Assembly (NCBI GenBank): GCA_001592805.2
Contig: CP051142.1
Coordinates: 744,001-808,000 of the forward strand
Length of the DNA stretch: 64,000 nucleotides
Reading direction: 5' to 3'
DNA from: Peltaster fructicola
Taxonomy: Eukaryota > Ascomycota > Dothideomycetes
Shown: positions 1-10,534 of the stretch, piece by piece
Numbering within the stretch: the stretch's first letter is position 1
Layout of the letters: each line of letters opens with the position of its first letter
The notes under the pieces: generated by a model
Databases searched by the model: none
What the model saw: the letters and a program-made list of their open reading frames with translations, nothing else
What the model was told of the DNA's origin: nothing
Position numbers and translations under genes: made by a program

Positions 1-1061
1 GATGAGTCTATCCTGTCAGCGCCTGCGTCAACATCTGGAGCTTGTGGTAGCGGCTTGTCTCTGGCAGATGACACGATATGCGTGCTCGCCCGGACATCCG
101 GATTGAATCTGGATCGCAGAATGGTCGAGCTTGCGATTGAGGAGCCGCCAGACGATGATGGTCGACCTTGAGGTCCGACTCTGCGACTAGCAGTGGCCGC
201 CATCTTAGACATCTCGCCTATGATCGTGCCCAGCTCAATCAACTTGTTGCCAAGATGGTTGCCCTTGGTCTGTAGCTCCTTGTAGCACTTCTTCCAGCCC
301 TCCTCATTGCCTCTCATTGCACCATAGATCGCATCGAGATCCGGCTTGTCCGATGGCCATGTGTACTGGACACGATTGAGATACTTGCTGAGCTCTCGCG
401 TAGCTTGTCTTCCCTTTTGTACGTCCAGCAATGCAGCATTCATAGCTCTTGCAGTGCGATCGATGATCCGCTCGATCTTGTCGTTGCCATCGAGCAGTTG
501 TGTCCGGAATTGCTTGTCGTCGAGCATGATATTGAAGACCTTGACATGCTGCATCGGCAGTTGTAAGAATCGTATCCTCTCATCGATATCCCTGATCGCA
601 AGGTCGAAGTCTTCAGCCGTTCGCTCAAGGAAGTTGTCCACCTCATCAACATGGTTTTGCAGTATCTTCACCACTTCAGAATCGTTCTTCGCTTGGTTTT
701 GTTGCAAGAGGTGCATGCCGAAGGTGATCTGCGCCATTAGCTTGACCAGAGGATGGTATTGTGCGTCCTGTCGCTGCTTCCAGCGACTTGTCCAAGCATC
801 GTCGAACCGTGCGGCATCGAGCAATCGTTGGCGACGCAGCTCGGCATTGGCGCGCGAAGGCGGACGGTCGGAATCGATATTGGACTCAAGGATGGACTCT
901 TCAAAGGGAGCTTGCATCGACTTCAGCGGATGCTCTGGGGGCGGTAAGACATCTTCCAGCTTGCCATCGTCCTGATGTTGCGGCTCTACAGGCTTGCCAT
1001 CGCCGGCGATAGAGTGAAAGTCCCCATCACTCCCGCTACTCACCGCCGTCGGAGAGGTCAT
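1..1061 (-). CDS. Conserved fungal protein of unknown function, 3' end outside window
   Basis: An uninterrupted minus-strand frame runs from an ATG at 1061 down to base 1, so at least 353 residues are present and the C-terminus lies beyond the window. The first ~60 residues are acidic and proline-rich. From about residue 75 on the protein is predominantly helical and charged (LLDAARFDDAW, then LVKLMAQITFGMHLL), followed by a coiled-coil-like stretch (FLERTAEDFDLAIRDIDERI). The last ~60 visible residues turn Ser/Arg-rich (GRPSSSGGSS). I see no catalytic motif, signal peptide or membrane segment. The style is of a conserved ascomycete protein, but I cannot name a family. The plus-strand frame over the same bases is an antisense shadow. 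Existence is well supported; function is unknown. Confidence 0.75.
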   Translation of the reverse strand, partial: MTSPTAVSSGSDGDFHSIAGDGKPVEPQHQDDGKLEDVLPPPEHPLKSMQAPFEESILESNIDSDRPPSRANAELRRQRLLDAARFDDAWTSRWKQRQDAQYHPLVKLMAQITFGMHLLQQNQAKNDSEVVKILQNHVDEVDNFLERTAEDFDLAIRDIDERIRFLQLPMQHVKVFNIMLDDKQFRTQLLDGNDKIERIIDRTARAMNAALLDVQKGRQATRELSKYLNRVQYTWPSDKPDLDAIYGAMRGNEEGWKKCYKELQTKGNHLGNKLIELGTIIGEMSKMAATASRRVGPQGRPSSSGGSSIASSTILRSRFNPDVRASTHIVSSARDKPLPQAPDVDAGADRIDS

Positions 1062-1730
1062 GGTCAGAGCAGGATGGCATTTACACTCAGTGCAAATGCT
1101 TTACTCAAGGATGAGCATGCAGGAAAAATGTCCCGAGATGTCCAGACGACGGGCTTGCGCATGAGGCGCATACAATTTGGAGTGGATTAATCTACTACTT
1201 GCTAGTCGACTGGAGATTGGCTAGACATGCAGGCACCGCGCCGTCTTAACAGCTAGCGGCCGATCCAATGCCGTCTGTGTGGGAATCGTATCAGATGAGG
1301 TTCCGCTCGGTCGATTGATTTTGCAAAGAGCGGGTGCGCCAGATTTGGTTCAGACATTAGGGCGATAGAGTACAGTGTGCCTGGCTGGACCGCGAATACA
1401 GCAGCCCGTCTGGTGGCACGAGACCGGTCAGCTATGGAGAATCGGATGCGAGGGTTAGGTTTGTGCGATCATCTCTCCTCGAATGGGTCAAGCGTATCCG
1501 GATACTTCAAAGATGAATACCGCCAATGACATTCGGCAATGCTCCCCTCTTCTCCTGCATGTGCGACGCAGGCTGAGGATGTCTGAGATCGAGCGAGCGA
1601 GCGAGGGCGTTTGACGATGCTGTGTTTTTGCTGAGTCGCCGCTTCTGTGGCACAGCCAATGCCGCATTGATGTCTCACTGACCACGATCCAGCATTCCTT
1701 GAGGCACAGGCTAGGTTGATGCCGTCCTCA
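1062..1730. other. Intergenic, 5' flank of the truncated gene and 3' flank of the D-serine dehydratase-like gene
   Basis: 669 bases. Only short frames occur on either strand, with no family motif and no coding-like splice chain. It should hold the promoter of the gene starting at 1061 and the 3' UTR of the gene ending at 1731. Confidence 0.5.
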
Positions 1731-3165
1731 TTACCATCCACGACATCTAGTCCAAACATCGACAATAACGTCTGGTTTCGCTAGGTCAGAATCGACAATG
1801 AGATAGAAGGCGAAGTTAGGACCAGCCATACAAGCATGATTTGGCCAGATCAAGAGCTTCTCGCCGAGCCGTAGTGGTCGGAAGTTCTCCTTCGAGCCTT
1901 GCCATCTCAACACTCCATGCTCTTGACTGATGCGATCGACTGTCCAGCCAGCCCGATCGTCTTCGGGATCATAGACCTGGCTCGTTGTTGTGGGCCAGTT
2001 CGAGATAACACCCCAGCCTGGATAGCTTTTGCAGGGTTCACGACCAAGGACGATGGATCCAGCCGCGATTAGAGCCTCTGGCTCTTCTCTCTCGTTGTAC
2101 ACGCTTGCAACTTCTGCAAGGATCTTGAGGCCGAGGTCAGCAAACGATAGTCGTGTATCTGAAGCATTGGCGACATGGGTTGGTCTCGCACGTGTCGCAA
2201 GCTGCTGCATGTCTAGGAGAGTGTACACTCCAGCATGAATCTCGAGTATATAAGACTCCTTAATCTTCTCAATGAGAGATTTGCATGCCCTTGCAACAGG
2301 ACTGCCATTCTCAAGATTCTGTATTGCCGTCGCCGTTGGAGTGGCGCCAAGTGAGAGAATCAATGGTTGGTCCTTTGTTTGATCCTGGTCAACTGAGCTC
2401 AAGAATGATTGGGCAGTGCTCTCCAGGCCTTGAAGCTCCTTGGTCAGGAATTGCAGCACTTCTTCCGGGCTATTGACGCCGTACGAGTCATTCCAGTAGG
2501 CGTAGAACCCTCTCAAGTGGACACGCTTGGCATCCGCAAGTGCCAAGGCCAAATCCTTCATTTGGGAAGTGCCAGCTGCCGCACCAGCTCGGTGGCCACC
2601 AAGATCGACCTTCACGAAGACTGGCGTCTTGCCGTAGGGCCAATGTGAAGCCTCGAGCACTTTGACATGATCAGCATTATCCACAAATAGTCCAACGCTG
2701 CCTTCGCCAAGAAGCTTCGCAATTCTCGCGAGTCGTGGCACCGCTGATGGTGCAACAGGAAGTCCATAGAGTATCTGCAGTGCTTCAGCAAAGGAATGTT
2801 CGATCATCCAGTTCACATACATCAACCTTCTTCCCACTAGCCTTGCTTTCAAGCAGCCATGGCAGTAGACTCTCTGCTTCTGCCACTGTCGACACGACAA
2901 GCTTGATGTGTGGTGTATCACCAACTTGCAGTCGTGCTAATTGTATGGTTTTGTGCGTCTTGACGTGCGCACGGAAGTCGAGACCGAGCTCTGCTGCCGT
3001 CTTCAGCATCAATTGGCAATTCCTCCGAGCAACAGCAGCATCGATGACCACGGCGGGAGCCTGAACATCCTTCAAACTCTTCCCAAGGTAGTATTGCTTT
3101 GCGGCAGCTTCAGAAGCGTCCGGGAAGACTGCTGTGGCTTCGTATACTGTTGTAGGGTCGAGCAT
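1731..3165 (-). CDS. DSD1: D-serine dehydratase-like PLP enzyme (DSD1 / D-threonine aldolase fold)
   Basis: Two exons, 3165-2821 and 2774-1731, give 462 residues. The 46-nt intron 2775-2820 (gtatgt..tgctgaag..gcag) restores frame across an otherwise shifted junction, yielding KKVD/ILYGLPVAPSAVPRL. The fold-type III PLP barrel shows the Schiff-base lysine context AHVKTHKT near residue 70. The C-terminal domain ends with LIWPNHACMAG, whose His and Cys match the zinc ligands known for yeast Dsd1p. The expected reaction is Zn/PLP-dependent deamination of D-serine to pyruvate and ammonia, a cytosolic detoxification step. D-threonine aldolase is the close alternative, since the two families share this architecture. 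The start at 3165 is the first Met before the conserved VFPDASEA region. It is divergent from TAN1, 332 bp away. Confidence 0.88.
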
Positions 3166-3497
3166 GATTGGTAATGATCAGCTTTCACGATTGGAGAGGC
3201 ACCAGCTTTATGTAATCGTGATGTGCGGACAAAGTCGATCGTCGTGTCCGCTGCGCACTATCAATCGTCCACTGAAGAGATGAAGGCGCACTTGAGTACC
3301 ACCGACACCAGGCCTGTACGCCTCTTGGTTTCGTAGTTGTCACTGTGAAGGATATCCACCCAATTTGCGACGCGATGCGTGTTGCGAACGTTCTTGATGA
3401 GGTGAGGTCATCGGAAGGTGAACTTTGCACCTTCCTTTCAACACACACACACACTAACCTTCTCATAACAACGACAGTTGCAACATCTCCAGTCTCG
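3166..3497. promoter_or_regulatory. Shared divergent upstream region of DSD1-like gene and TAN1
   Basis: 332 bases between two divergent start codons, so it must carry both promoters. A short CA run lies near 3438-3455, about 45 bases before the TAN1 ATG. No TATA box is convincing. Confidence 0.5.
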
Positions 3498-4563
3498 ATG
3501 GACGACTCTACTAAGCGTAAAGCGAGCACCGAGCTGCGTGATAGTGATGACAAACGCGCGAAGGTGAGACTGGTATGCAGGGCATCTGGTACAACACGAC
3601 TGACAGGCTGAGCAGACTAAGAAGCAATGGCGTGTTCCTCGGAAGAACGAAGGAACACAAGCCACGATACAGCCAGGCGACAGCGGTATCTGGATAACTT
3701 GCCAGAAAGGTCGAGAGGGCAAATGTGTCCACGAGCTGCGCGATCTCTTCACCAACTATGCAGAACATCTCTACGCCGACACTCTGCCCAATGTTCCTGA
3801 GGACGCGACTGGAGCAGATAGCATCGAGAACGACATTCAGGCCGAGCTCGCCGACATCAAGAAGCCCAAGACTGCCAGCCTGTTCACATCCGTCAGGCTA
3901 GACATGCAGTGTGGTGGGTTTATCATCGTGTATGTCTTCCATACGACTATGCTGACCATGGGCAGTCGTATTCTTCAAGACAATCCCGCCAGTAGAGCCA
4001 GTGAGCTTCGTGCAGACGATCTGCGAAGATGCGGCAGCGAAGCGGTTGCGCGTTCGGACTAGATTCGCGCAACGACTGACACCGATGACACTGATGGGTC
4101 ATGGGTCGCTGGAAGGCCTCGAGAAGGTTGCACGACAGGTTTTGACACCGCACTTTCAAGGGAAAGCGCCAGAAAAAGTATGTTGACTTACATGAGGCTT
4201 GCATTTGGGGTAGCAGCTGAACCTGATGACACCTTGCTAACAGTAGTGCCGAACAGTACGCAATTAGGCCTCATATGCGCAACCATAACATGTCGACTCG
4301 AGACGATGTTATCAAGCAGATCGCCTCTGCTGTCGGCCCAGGCCACAGCGTAGATCTGCACCACTATGACTTGCTGATCCTGGCAGAATTCTACAAGGTA
4401 AGACTCTCCGGTGCTAATAGGTCCTGCTCCGCATCGCTGACCACAACAGAATGTCTGCGGCATGAGTGTCGTCACGGACTCGTTCGAAAAGCTTAAGCGC
4501 TTCAATCTCACTGAACTTCTGCAGATCGATCAAGATCCGATGCCTAGCGCAAGTGCAAAGTAA
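3498..4563 (+). CDS. TAN1: TAN1, THUMP-domain adaptor for tRNA N4-acetylcytidine formation
   Basis: Five exons (3498-3563, 3616-3913, 3966-4177, 4257-4397, 4450-4563) encode 276 residues, close to the yeast protein (289). Introns are 52, 52, 79 and 52 nt, with branch-like gctgacc or ctaac and cag acceptors. The THUMP domain spans roughly residues 110-250. Diagnostic stretches are KKQWRVPRK near the start, VFFKTIPPVEPVSFV, YAIRPHMRNHN, VDLHHYDLLILAEFYK and NVCGMSVV. In yeast, Tan1 binds tRNA and helps the acetyltransferase Kre33 make ac4C12 in tRNA-Ser and tRNA-Leu. The N-terminal ~20 residues are a basic, acidic-mixed nuclear-type stretch (KRKASTELRDSDDKRAK). The ATG at 3498 is chosen because upstream in-frame sequence is Thr/His low-complexity and lies in the likely 5' UTR. 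Confidence 0.9.
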
Positions 4564-5747
4564 GAGCAGGACGCTCGTGGGGTTAGTACCCAAATGACGA
4601 TCCTTACGGCAGAGCTCTCGCCCTGTGGTCCTGTGGGCCGAGCCTCACCACATCTGCAGCATGTCACCATACCAGGGCACAACGTGAAGAGCGGGATTGT
4701 GCAGCATAACAACGAGCTCTCCTTGCCTGGAGAGGCAGCGAGAGCTAATCTTCCAGATCGCTAATCGATCAGTAAGCGAAATGTACCGAAGCACCGGAAT
4801 CCGAGGGCTTGGTGCTTGGAACGATGGCTTGCGACTCCACGTTGCTGATCCCTGACGAGGAGCTGATCAACACGATATGGTGCAGCCGCACGTGCAAGAT
4901 TTTCAACACCTTGAGCTCGCTATACCGGATGGGAAGGTGTGTCCGAAGAATGTGGGGCAGGATTCTTCTTGAACTGCCTCTGTTGCTGCGATAGATCATT
5001 CTCCCGAAACATGATTGTGGTACTCTCATCGGGTCCCGTTCTACGCACTCTGAGGATACTCATGACGGACAAGAACTCAGGCACGCATGCTTGGAGACAT
5101 CCTCTCATACTTTCAGCTCCTCCTCGCTTCGACGCACATCTTGTCTCGGGCTGCGCCTGATCGTGCCGCGATGCACTATAGCCCATAGTGTGATCGATCT
5201 GATCTCTGACTGGATAGTGCTTCTACGCTTAGCGAGCTGTCTCTGGACCAATTCCATCGAGGATGGCGCAAAGTGGTTCGCCGAGTTGCGTTGAGTATGA
5301 GCCCTTTGTCCACCAAGCACTTCCTATTGATAATGATTTGAAATCCCAGAGATCTGACTCCACAGTGCTTAAGGTTATCCAGCTCGTTGGTCGCGATCGA
5401 TGGCCGCAGTCTATCCGTCTCATCACCTTGCAGCTCCATCCGCTGCCTTTCTACCACTCAGCGCATCAGACCCGGCCGTCATGGCGTGCTGCTTGCCTTG
5501 CCGAGTGAACAGCTAAGTCCAATTTTCTACTATCACCTTGGTGGCTCCTTGCAGTACACCTGCGTATGCAGCCGGTGTCTTAGATCTACCTGCATCGCGT
5601 GGTGTATCTCTAAGATTGGCTGTGCTTGAGAATGTAGATCTCAAGGTTTATACTGCTTTTTCAATCGCAACAGCCTGGGTAAGATCCTAGCAATGTGCTG
5701 ATCATCTTGAGCACTCCATCATCTCTCGAGCAACGAGGTGAGGCAAC
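4564..5747. other. Gene-poor region between TAN1 and the APH-like gene
   Basis: 1.18 kb with only short frames on both strands, the longest under 95 codons. A 56-codon plus-strand ORF starts at 4594. The minus frames at 5457-5105 and 5186-4769 each look mildly protein-like, but none splices into a chain with a recognisable domain. Degenerate coding sequence is possible; I cannot support a gene. Confidence 0.4.
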
Positions 5748-6754
5748 ATGAGTGTGCCCGGCGCTCCGCAGTCACCGGACAGAGCAGCAATCCAGCGGCT
5801 GGCGGCTACTGTTATGAAGACCAAGATCGTCAGCGCTGAACGACTAGATGGCTATCTCCAGAGGGTGTATCAGCTCAGCGGCGCGGGAGGGTCATTCTGC
5901 TTGATGAAGTGCTCGCCAGCACCGGGCGTGCGAGTGCTGAGTATTGAGGAGGATCGGTTAGGCGTGGAGGCAAGTGTGCTATCGTTGCTGAGTCGACGGG
6001 TTGATATCGCTGCGCCGAAGTTGCTGGAGTATCAGGCAGCAACCAACACTCTCGGCAGCTCATACATCATCGTCGGACCATACTCTGGGTCCATCATGAG
6101 CTTCGCCGGAAAGGCTCTGTCTGCTTCGGATCGAATAGATGTTGACCGGAGTCTGGGTGTGTACTACAAGAGGTTAACCTCGCTCACACATTCGTCCTTT
6201 GGTCCATTCCGACGGCCGATCTTGTCGTCTTGGGCGAAGTATTTTGCAGTGCTCTTGGAGACTGTGCTGAGAGACGGAGAAGACTCTCTGATCAACTTAC
6301 CTTACGACAATATCCGTGAGATGCTACGGAAGCACTGGCAATCGATCGATGCGGTTACGCAGCCAAAGCTGGTCTTGCTTGAAGTGTGCTCAACAGAGAA
6401 CATCGTGGTCGACGAGAGGACGAAAGAGGTGACTAGTCTTGTAGACTACTCGACAGCGATCTGGGGAGATCCCTTCATCTCGGACTCCTTCCATCGACCC
6501 TCACGGAGCTTCCTTGAAGGCTATGGAGAGGGAGTCGGTGGTGATAACGACAAGCGGATACGGCATTTATTGTGAGTTCAACTCGTTCTCCTATGTCGGG
6601 GTCTTCGCTGACAGCTCGCAGCTACATTTCCTTTCATTCTCTGTTGGCGATAGTGCGGCAGAAGTATAGACCGCAGACGGACAGTCATGATATTGAGTCT
6701 CGCAAGGCGCTCCTTACTGCGCTTAGGTATCTCGAACAGATACCAGTCTTATGA
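5748..6754 (+). CDS. Aminoglycoside phosphotransferase (APH)-fold protein, probable pseudokinase
   Basis: Two exons, 5748-6571 and 6622-6754 (50-nt intron, acceptor ctcgcag), give 318 residues. The layout is that of the fungal APH/choline-kinase-like family: an N-lobe lysine in FCLMKCSP (~residue 53), a Glu in LGVEASVL, a hinge SSYIIVGPY, and a C-terminal region with VDYSTAIWGDPFI, which matches the family's metal-binding Asp (233). The catalytic loop is degenerate. Where the family has His-x-Asp followed by an Asn, this protein has LVLLEVCSTENI (208-219): the His is Leu, the Asp is Glu, and only the Asn remains. A dead or altered kinase is likely. The substrate is unknown, since members of this family are mostly uncharacterised. 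The gene stands alone between gene-poor flanks. Confidence 0.82.
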
Positions 6755-7553
6755 GTCAATGTACTACAACAATTGGCAGTGATGGCTGAAGCAATGGATG
6801 GAGCGTGGCGTCTCGTAATGCGATGGAGGTGTGATGGCGCATTATTGTCTCGTCTCAATGGCGAATTGTACATCCTACACCGGCGGACTCGCCTGAGAAT
6901 ATCCTTTAGTATAGCAGCATCGAATCCCATTAACAACGGGCATCCTTGCTGCCTTGTGAAGCCTTGTTCAACTCGTTCGTATCGTGATTTTGGGCTGTTG
7001 GAAGCTTCACTGTGCGTATCGTCGCTCCAACCTGCATAGCACGTCGTGTCATGGCTGGTCTTGTGGACTTCGGACGTCTTCGATGCTATATGAGCGGAAC
7101 GTCTACTGGACATCCCAGCGTGAACATTGGGTTGTTGCAAGGGTAGGTCGGTGATGTTGGTCGATAGGATGAGTAGCAAGGTATTGAAGTTTGACCGCCA
7201 TGTCAATACTTTATTACCGTAATGTTTGTGCTATGTACGGCAGCACCAATATGCAGGTATATTGGACATACTCACCATGATCAGGAAGCTGATAGCTAGG
7301 ATAGCCTCCAACACCGACGATGATGCACACGCATCGAGCGCGCAGAAGTGCTCTCCGATAGAAGCAAACACGGCGTCTCGTTCAGACCACCCAAACTCCA
7401 ACCGACAACACGAGTCATGCAGACAATGCACGTTCGGAAGACACTTTGATACACATGGCTGTGATACGCAGTCATACACTGTCCTCTCATGCAGGGGCGG
7501 CAGACTCTCGCGCACGATAAAGAAGGTCTGCACATCGCCGCCATGCGAGCAGA
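6755..7553. other. Intergenic between convergent APH-like gene and SQS1
   Basis: 799 bases holding the 3' flanks of two convergent genes. A minus-strand frame of 173 codons (7206-6685) runs into the last exon of the APH-like gene. Its composition (Arg/Ser/Thr-rich, no motif) looks like chance. Confidence 0.45.
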
Positions 7554-10032
7554 TCAACCAAGACCAGCTCTGCCCACACGCATCATCTGCTCGATAGGCT
7601 CAAGCACGCCCTCTCCATCGCGACCAAGAGCCTGGCCCTTTGTCCAGCCCATCTTCTCCATCAGCTTGTGACCAAAGTTCTCTTTGCCTATCTCTTTGGC
7701 GCCAGCGCCGACCATTTCGCCGTGGCGAAGGCCAGTCGCAGCCATGCCAGCACCGCCAGATCGCTTTGGAGGCCCGGCAGTACGCCTACCACCTCCCTTA
7801 CCCCATGCTTGGTTTTTGAGGAAACCCTTGCGCGAGCTGCGTATGATGCGATTGAATGACGCGCTGTCAGCCTCGACGGTGTTCTGAGTCTTGTACAGCA
7901 CCGGGAAGCGAGTGGCACCTGTTCCGACGCTCTTCGACTTCAGATTCAAAGCATTGGCGACCACGTGGAGAGCCTTGCGATCGTCCTTGTCCATTGAAGG
8001 GAATGGCTGTGTGGTTTTACCGTCGTCCCTCAAGAAGACCTCGATCTCTGCGTAGACCTGATCCATGGTCATACCTTGCTGATACTTCTGACCAAGATCT
8101 GCCTTTCCTTTCTTGCCCAGCGAACCAAGCAGACCTTGCGAGCGCAGCTCTTCCCGCTCCGCCTTCTTAAGACGCTTCTTGGCTCGATCATTGTCCCAGG
8201 CATTCAGCATGTTGTCTCTCAGCTCTTCATCAGACAAGGCATCGAGCTCCGGAGGCACTTTGCCCTTCCTGCCCTTCTTCTTTGGCCGGAGGGATGGCCG
8301 ATCGAAGTCCATGATGTCGAAACCTTCATTGCCATACTGCTCGATGCTATCAGCCAGTGCCGATGCGTCGGGGAACGACATGTCCTTGGCACCAGCGTTT
8401 CTCTTAGATCTGTGGCTCTTGTGTCGCTTTCCAGAGAAGCCGATGAACTCCTGAAAGCCAGCCCTGGCTGCCTCAACATCGCCAAAGCCCTCGTCAAGGT
8501 TGTCACCGTCGTCGATCAGAAGCTCGTCAGCATCGATGCCCATCTCAAGCTGTTTCGCCCAAAGTTTGGCTATCTGTGCGTCGCTCTTGCCCTGCAGTCG
8601 ACGCATGTACAGTGCCTCTTCCGCCTCGAGGATCTCCTGCTCTGCGCGATCGAGCTCGTCATCTAGTTCACTCGAATCGAGATCTGATGCGTCGTCGTCG
8701 TCGTCGTCGTCGTCTTCATCGCTCAGCCCTTCCCCAATGATGTCGTCAGATGTGTCCAGGTCTTCGGTAGACTCCGTGTCTTCCCACTCTTGATTGTCTT
8801 GATCGACGTCAATGGCATCTGGTATGGCGTCTTGCACCTCAGCAAGCTCGTCTAGCTTCTGAGCTCTGATGTTCTCTAGGTAGTCTTGATATGCTGCCTC
8901 CTCAGGATCAAGGTCGTTGTCTACAGCACGTAACAGCTTGTTGGACTGCTTACGGCCACGCTTGCCTCGACGGCTAATCGTAGCATGCTCCATGTCACCT
9001 CTGGTCGCACTTTTCGTGGCCTTCTTCTCTCTCTTCGTTTGCTCCCACGCGAGTCGTAACATATCAGTCGTCTCTTGTGCCTCGTCTCGCGGTGAAAGCT
9101 CTGCCGTGCATGACTGCAAAGCAACCTCTTCGACGTTGCGAGCACTACTGTCACGCCAGAATGCGCCTTCCGGTGCAGGCGTCCATGTCTTTGGTTGTGC
9201 CTCGAGCTTAGAAGGCATGCTGGCCCAACCATTGCGTGGCGGAGCAACGGTCTTGGAGTCTGTAGCTTGTGCAGCTATGCTGGGAGCGATCTGTGCTAGG
9301 ATTTGCGGACCAGATGGATCATCGACTACCACAGGCTTGTTACGTCCTTGGAATAAGATGATCTCCTCACTTGAGTCCGAAGGTGCTGGCGATGCTGCGC
9401 GTTTGAGGAGCTGCTCAACAGTCCTGTGAGAGCTTACAGGTACCGCGGTCCTGTCACCAACGGTGTCAACAATGAATAGTGATGTCTCTTGCTGGATGAC
9501 CTCTGATGGTGCATCTTGAGCGTCGTCGATATCCATGTTGTTAGTGTCGGCTGTTCCATCAAGCTGCAGTATGTCCTTCTCTTGCGTCGTCACCTTCTTT
9601 TCAACTGTGCCATCGACGTACATGTATTCATCGTTGTCTTCCTCGCTGTCTTCAGTGATCTCATCCTCAATATCCTCGTCGTCATCGTTAAGCTCAATAG
9701 CAGCAATCATAGTCTCGTCCACCTCTTGCTCCTGTGGCGTGTTCGTACCTGCACTGACGAACGCGATTGTACGATGTCGAAGTTTGATCGAAGGATCCTT
9801 TGCTGCGAAACTGCGAGTGGTTTGTCCTCCGAAGCCACGAAAAGTGATGTTTGCATCAGCTGCGAGGAATCATGTCAGCATGCACATACTCGAGCTTCGA
9901 TAGAAACGTACTCTCATCGTCGGAGAAGTCGCTGCGTGCATTCCTAGACCATGGCGATGAGCCGGCCTTTTGAGCCTTTTGTTTCTGTTTTGCACGTCCT
10001 TGTGGTGCCTTGCCACCTTTCTTCTTAGCCAT
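7554..10032 (-). CDS. SQS1: SQS1-like R3H / G-patch protein (Prp43 cofactor)
   Basis: The main exon (to 9860) ends in a G-patch: FGHKLMEKMGWTKGQALG, then LEPIEQMMRVGRAGLG. An R3H domain lies upstream (EVFLRDDGKTTQPFP and HVVANALNLKSKSVG). The N-terminal half is acidic and low-complexity, including a run of Asp. The first exon, 10032-9912, encodes MAKKKGGKAPQGRAKQKQKA and SSPWSRNARSDFSDDE, typical of this family. Yeast Sqs1/Pfa1 activates the DEAH helicase Prp43 in splicing and ribosome biogenesis. The junction is unresolved. The best donor (gtacgt) and best acceptor (tcctcgcag, intron 9861-9911) leave the frame one base out, whereas acceptors 34 or 58 bases further on close it. The protein is about 790-810 residues. 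It is divergent from ATG4. Confidence 0.85.
8691..8714 (+). repeat. (GTC)8 trinucleotide repeat inside SQS1
   Basis: Eight perfect GTC units on the plus strand. They encode part of the poly-aspartate run in SQS1 on the minus strand. It is a likely length-variable microsatellite. Confidence 0.9.
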
Positions 10033-10534
10033 TGCACTCGTGGTGCACTGGATGTGTAGGATGCTGCTGGATGATGGTACACTGGCGCGATATTGTCTCG
10101 CAATGAGCGGTCCTGAATGAGGTAGGACGAGAGGACAAGTATCAGTAGCAGTGACAAAGAATGAGCATTGAGGCAAGGAGCTCAACAAGCAACCTTAACA
10201 TCTACAGATCGATGACAGTACCTACCGACCTGTAGCCAAACCTTACTTTCGTGGTTGCGTCAGGGTTCTGGTGGGGCGAACTTACAACCATGGCTTGACC
10301 TTACAGCTCAGGCATCAGACTTAGGACACACAGGACAGCTCCTGCTGCTACTCAATCGCTAATATAATATCAGGCTTGACTGTATCGCCCAGTCTCATCG
10401 ACATACATCAACAGAAGTGCACCGCCTTGAAGACGCATGCTGCTAGATGGTCACATGCTCGACACCGCAGCTCAGAGGCGCTGGATGACTCCCGATGACT
10501 TGAGCTGACGACCAACTATACATCTGAGCACATC
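10033..10534. promoter_or_regulatory. Shared divergent upstream region of SQS1 and ATG4
   Basis: 502 bases between divergent start codons. No open frame of interest. I recognise no specific operator. Confidence 0.5.

Noticed and set aside
346-975. 209-codon plus-strand ORF
   Set aside because: Antisense of the conserved minus-strand gene at 1-1061; Ser/Cys-rich composition typical of a shadow.
2785-3165. Separate 126-residue truncated protein, suggesting a broken D-serine dehydratase-like gene
   Set aside because: A 46-nt intron at 2775-2820 joins it in frame to the rest; the gene is intact.
3438-3455. CA dinucleotide run
   Set aside because: Too short and common to be a meaningful repeat feature beyond a leader tract.
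6685-7206. 173-codon minus-strand ORF
   Set aside because: Overlaps the last exon of the APH-like gene, has no motif and an Arg/Ser/Thr-heavy composition.
8076-8666. 196-codon plus-strand ORF
   Set aside because: Antisense of the SQS1 main exon.
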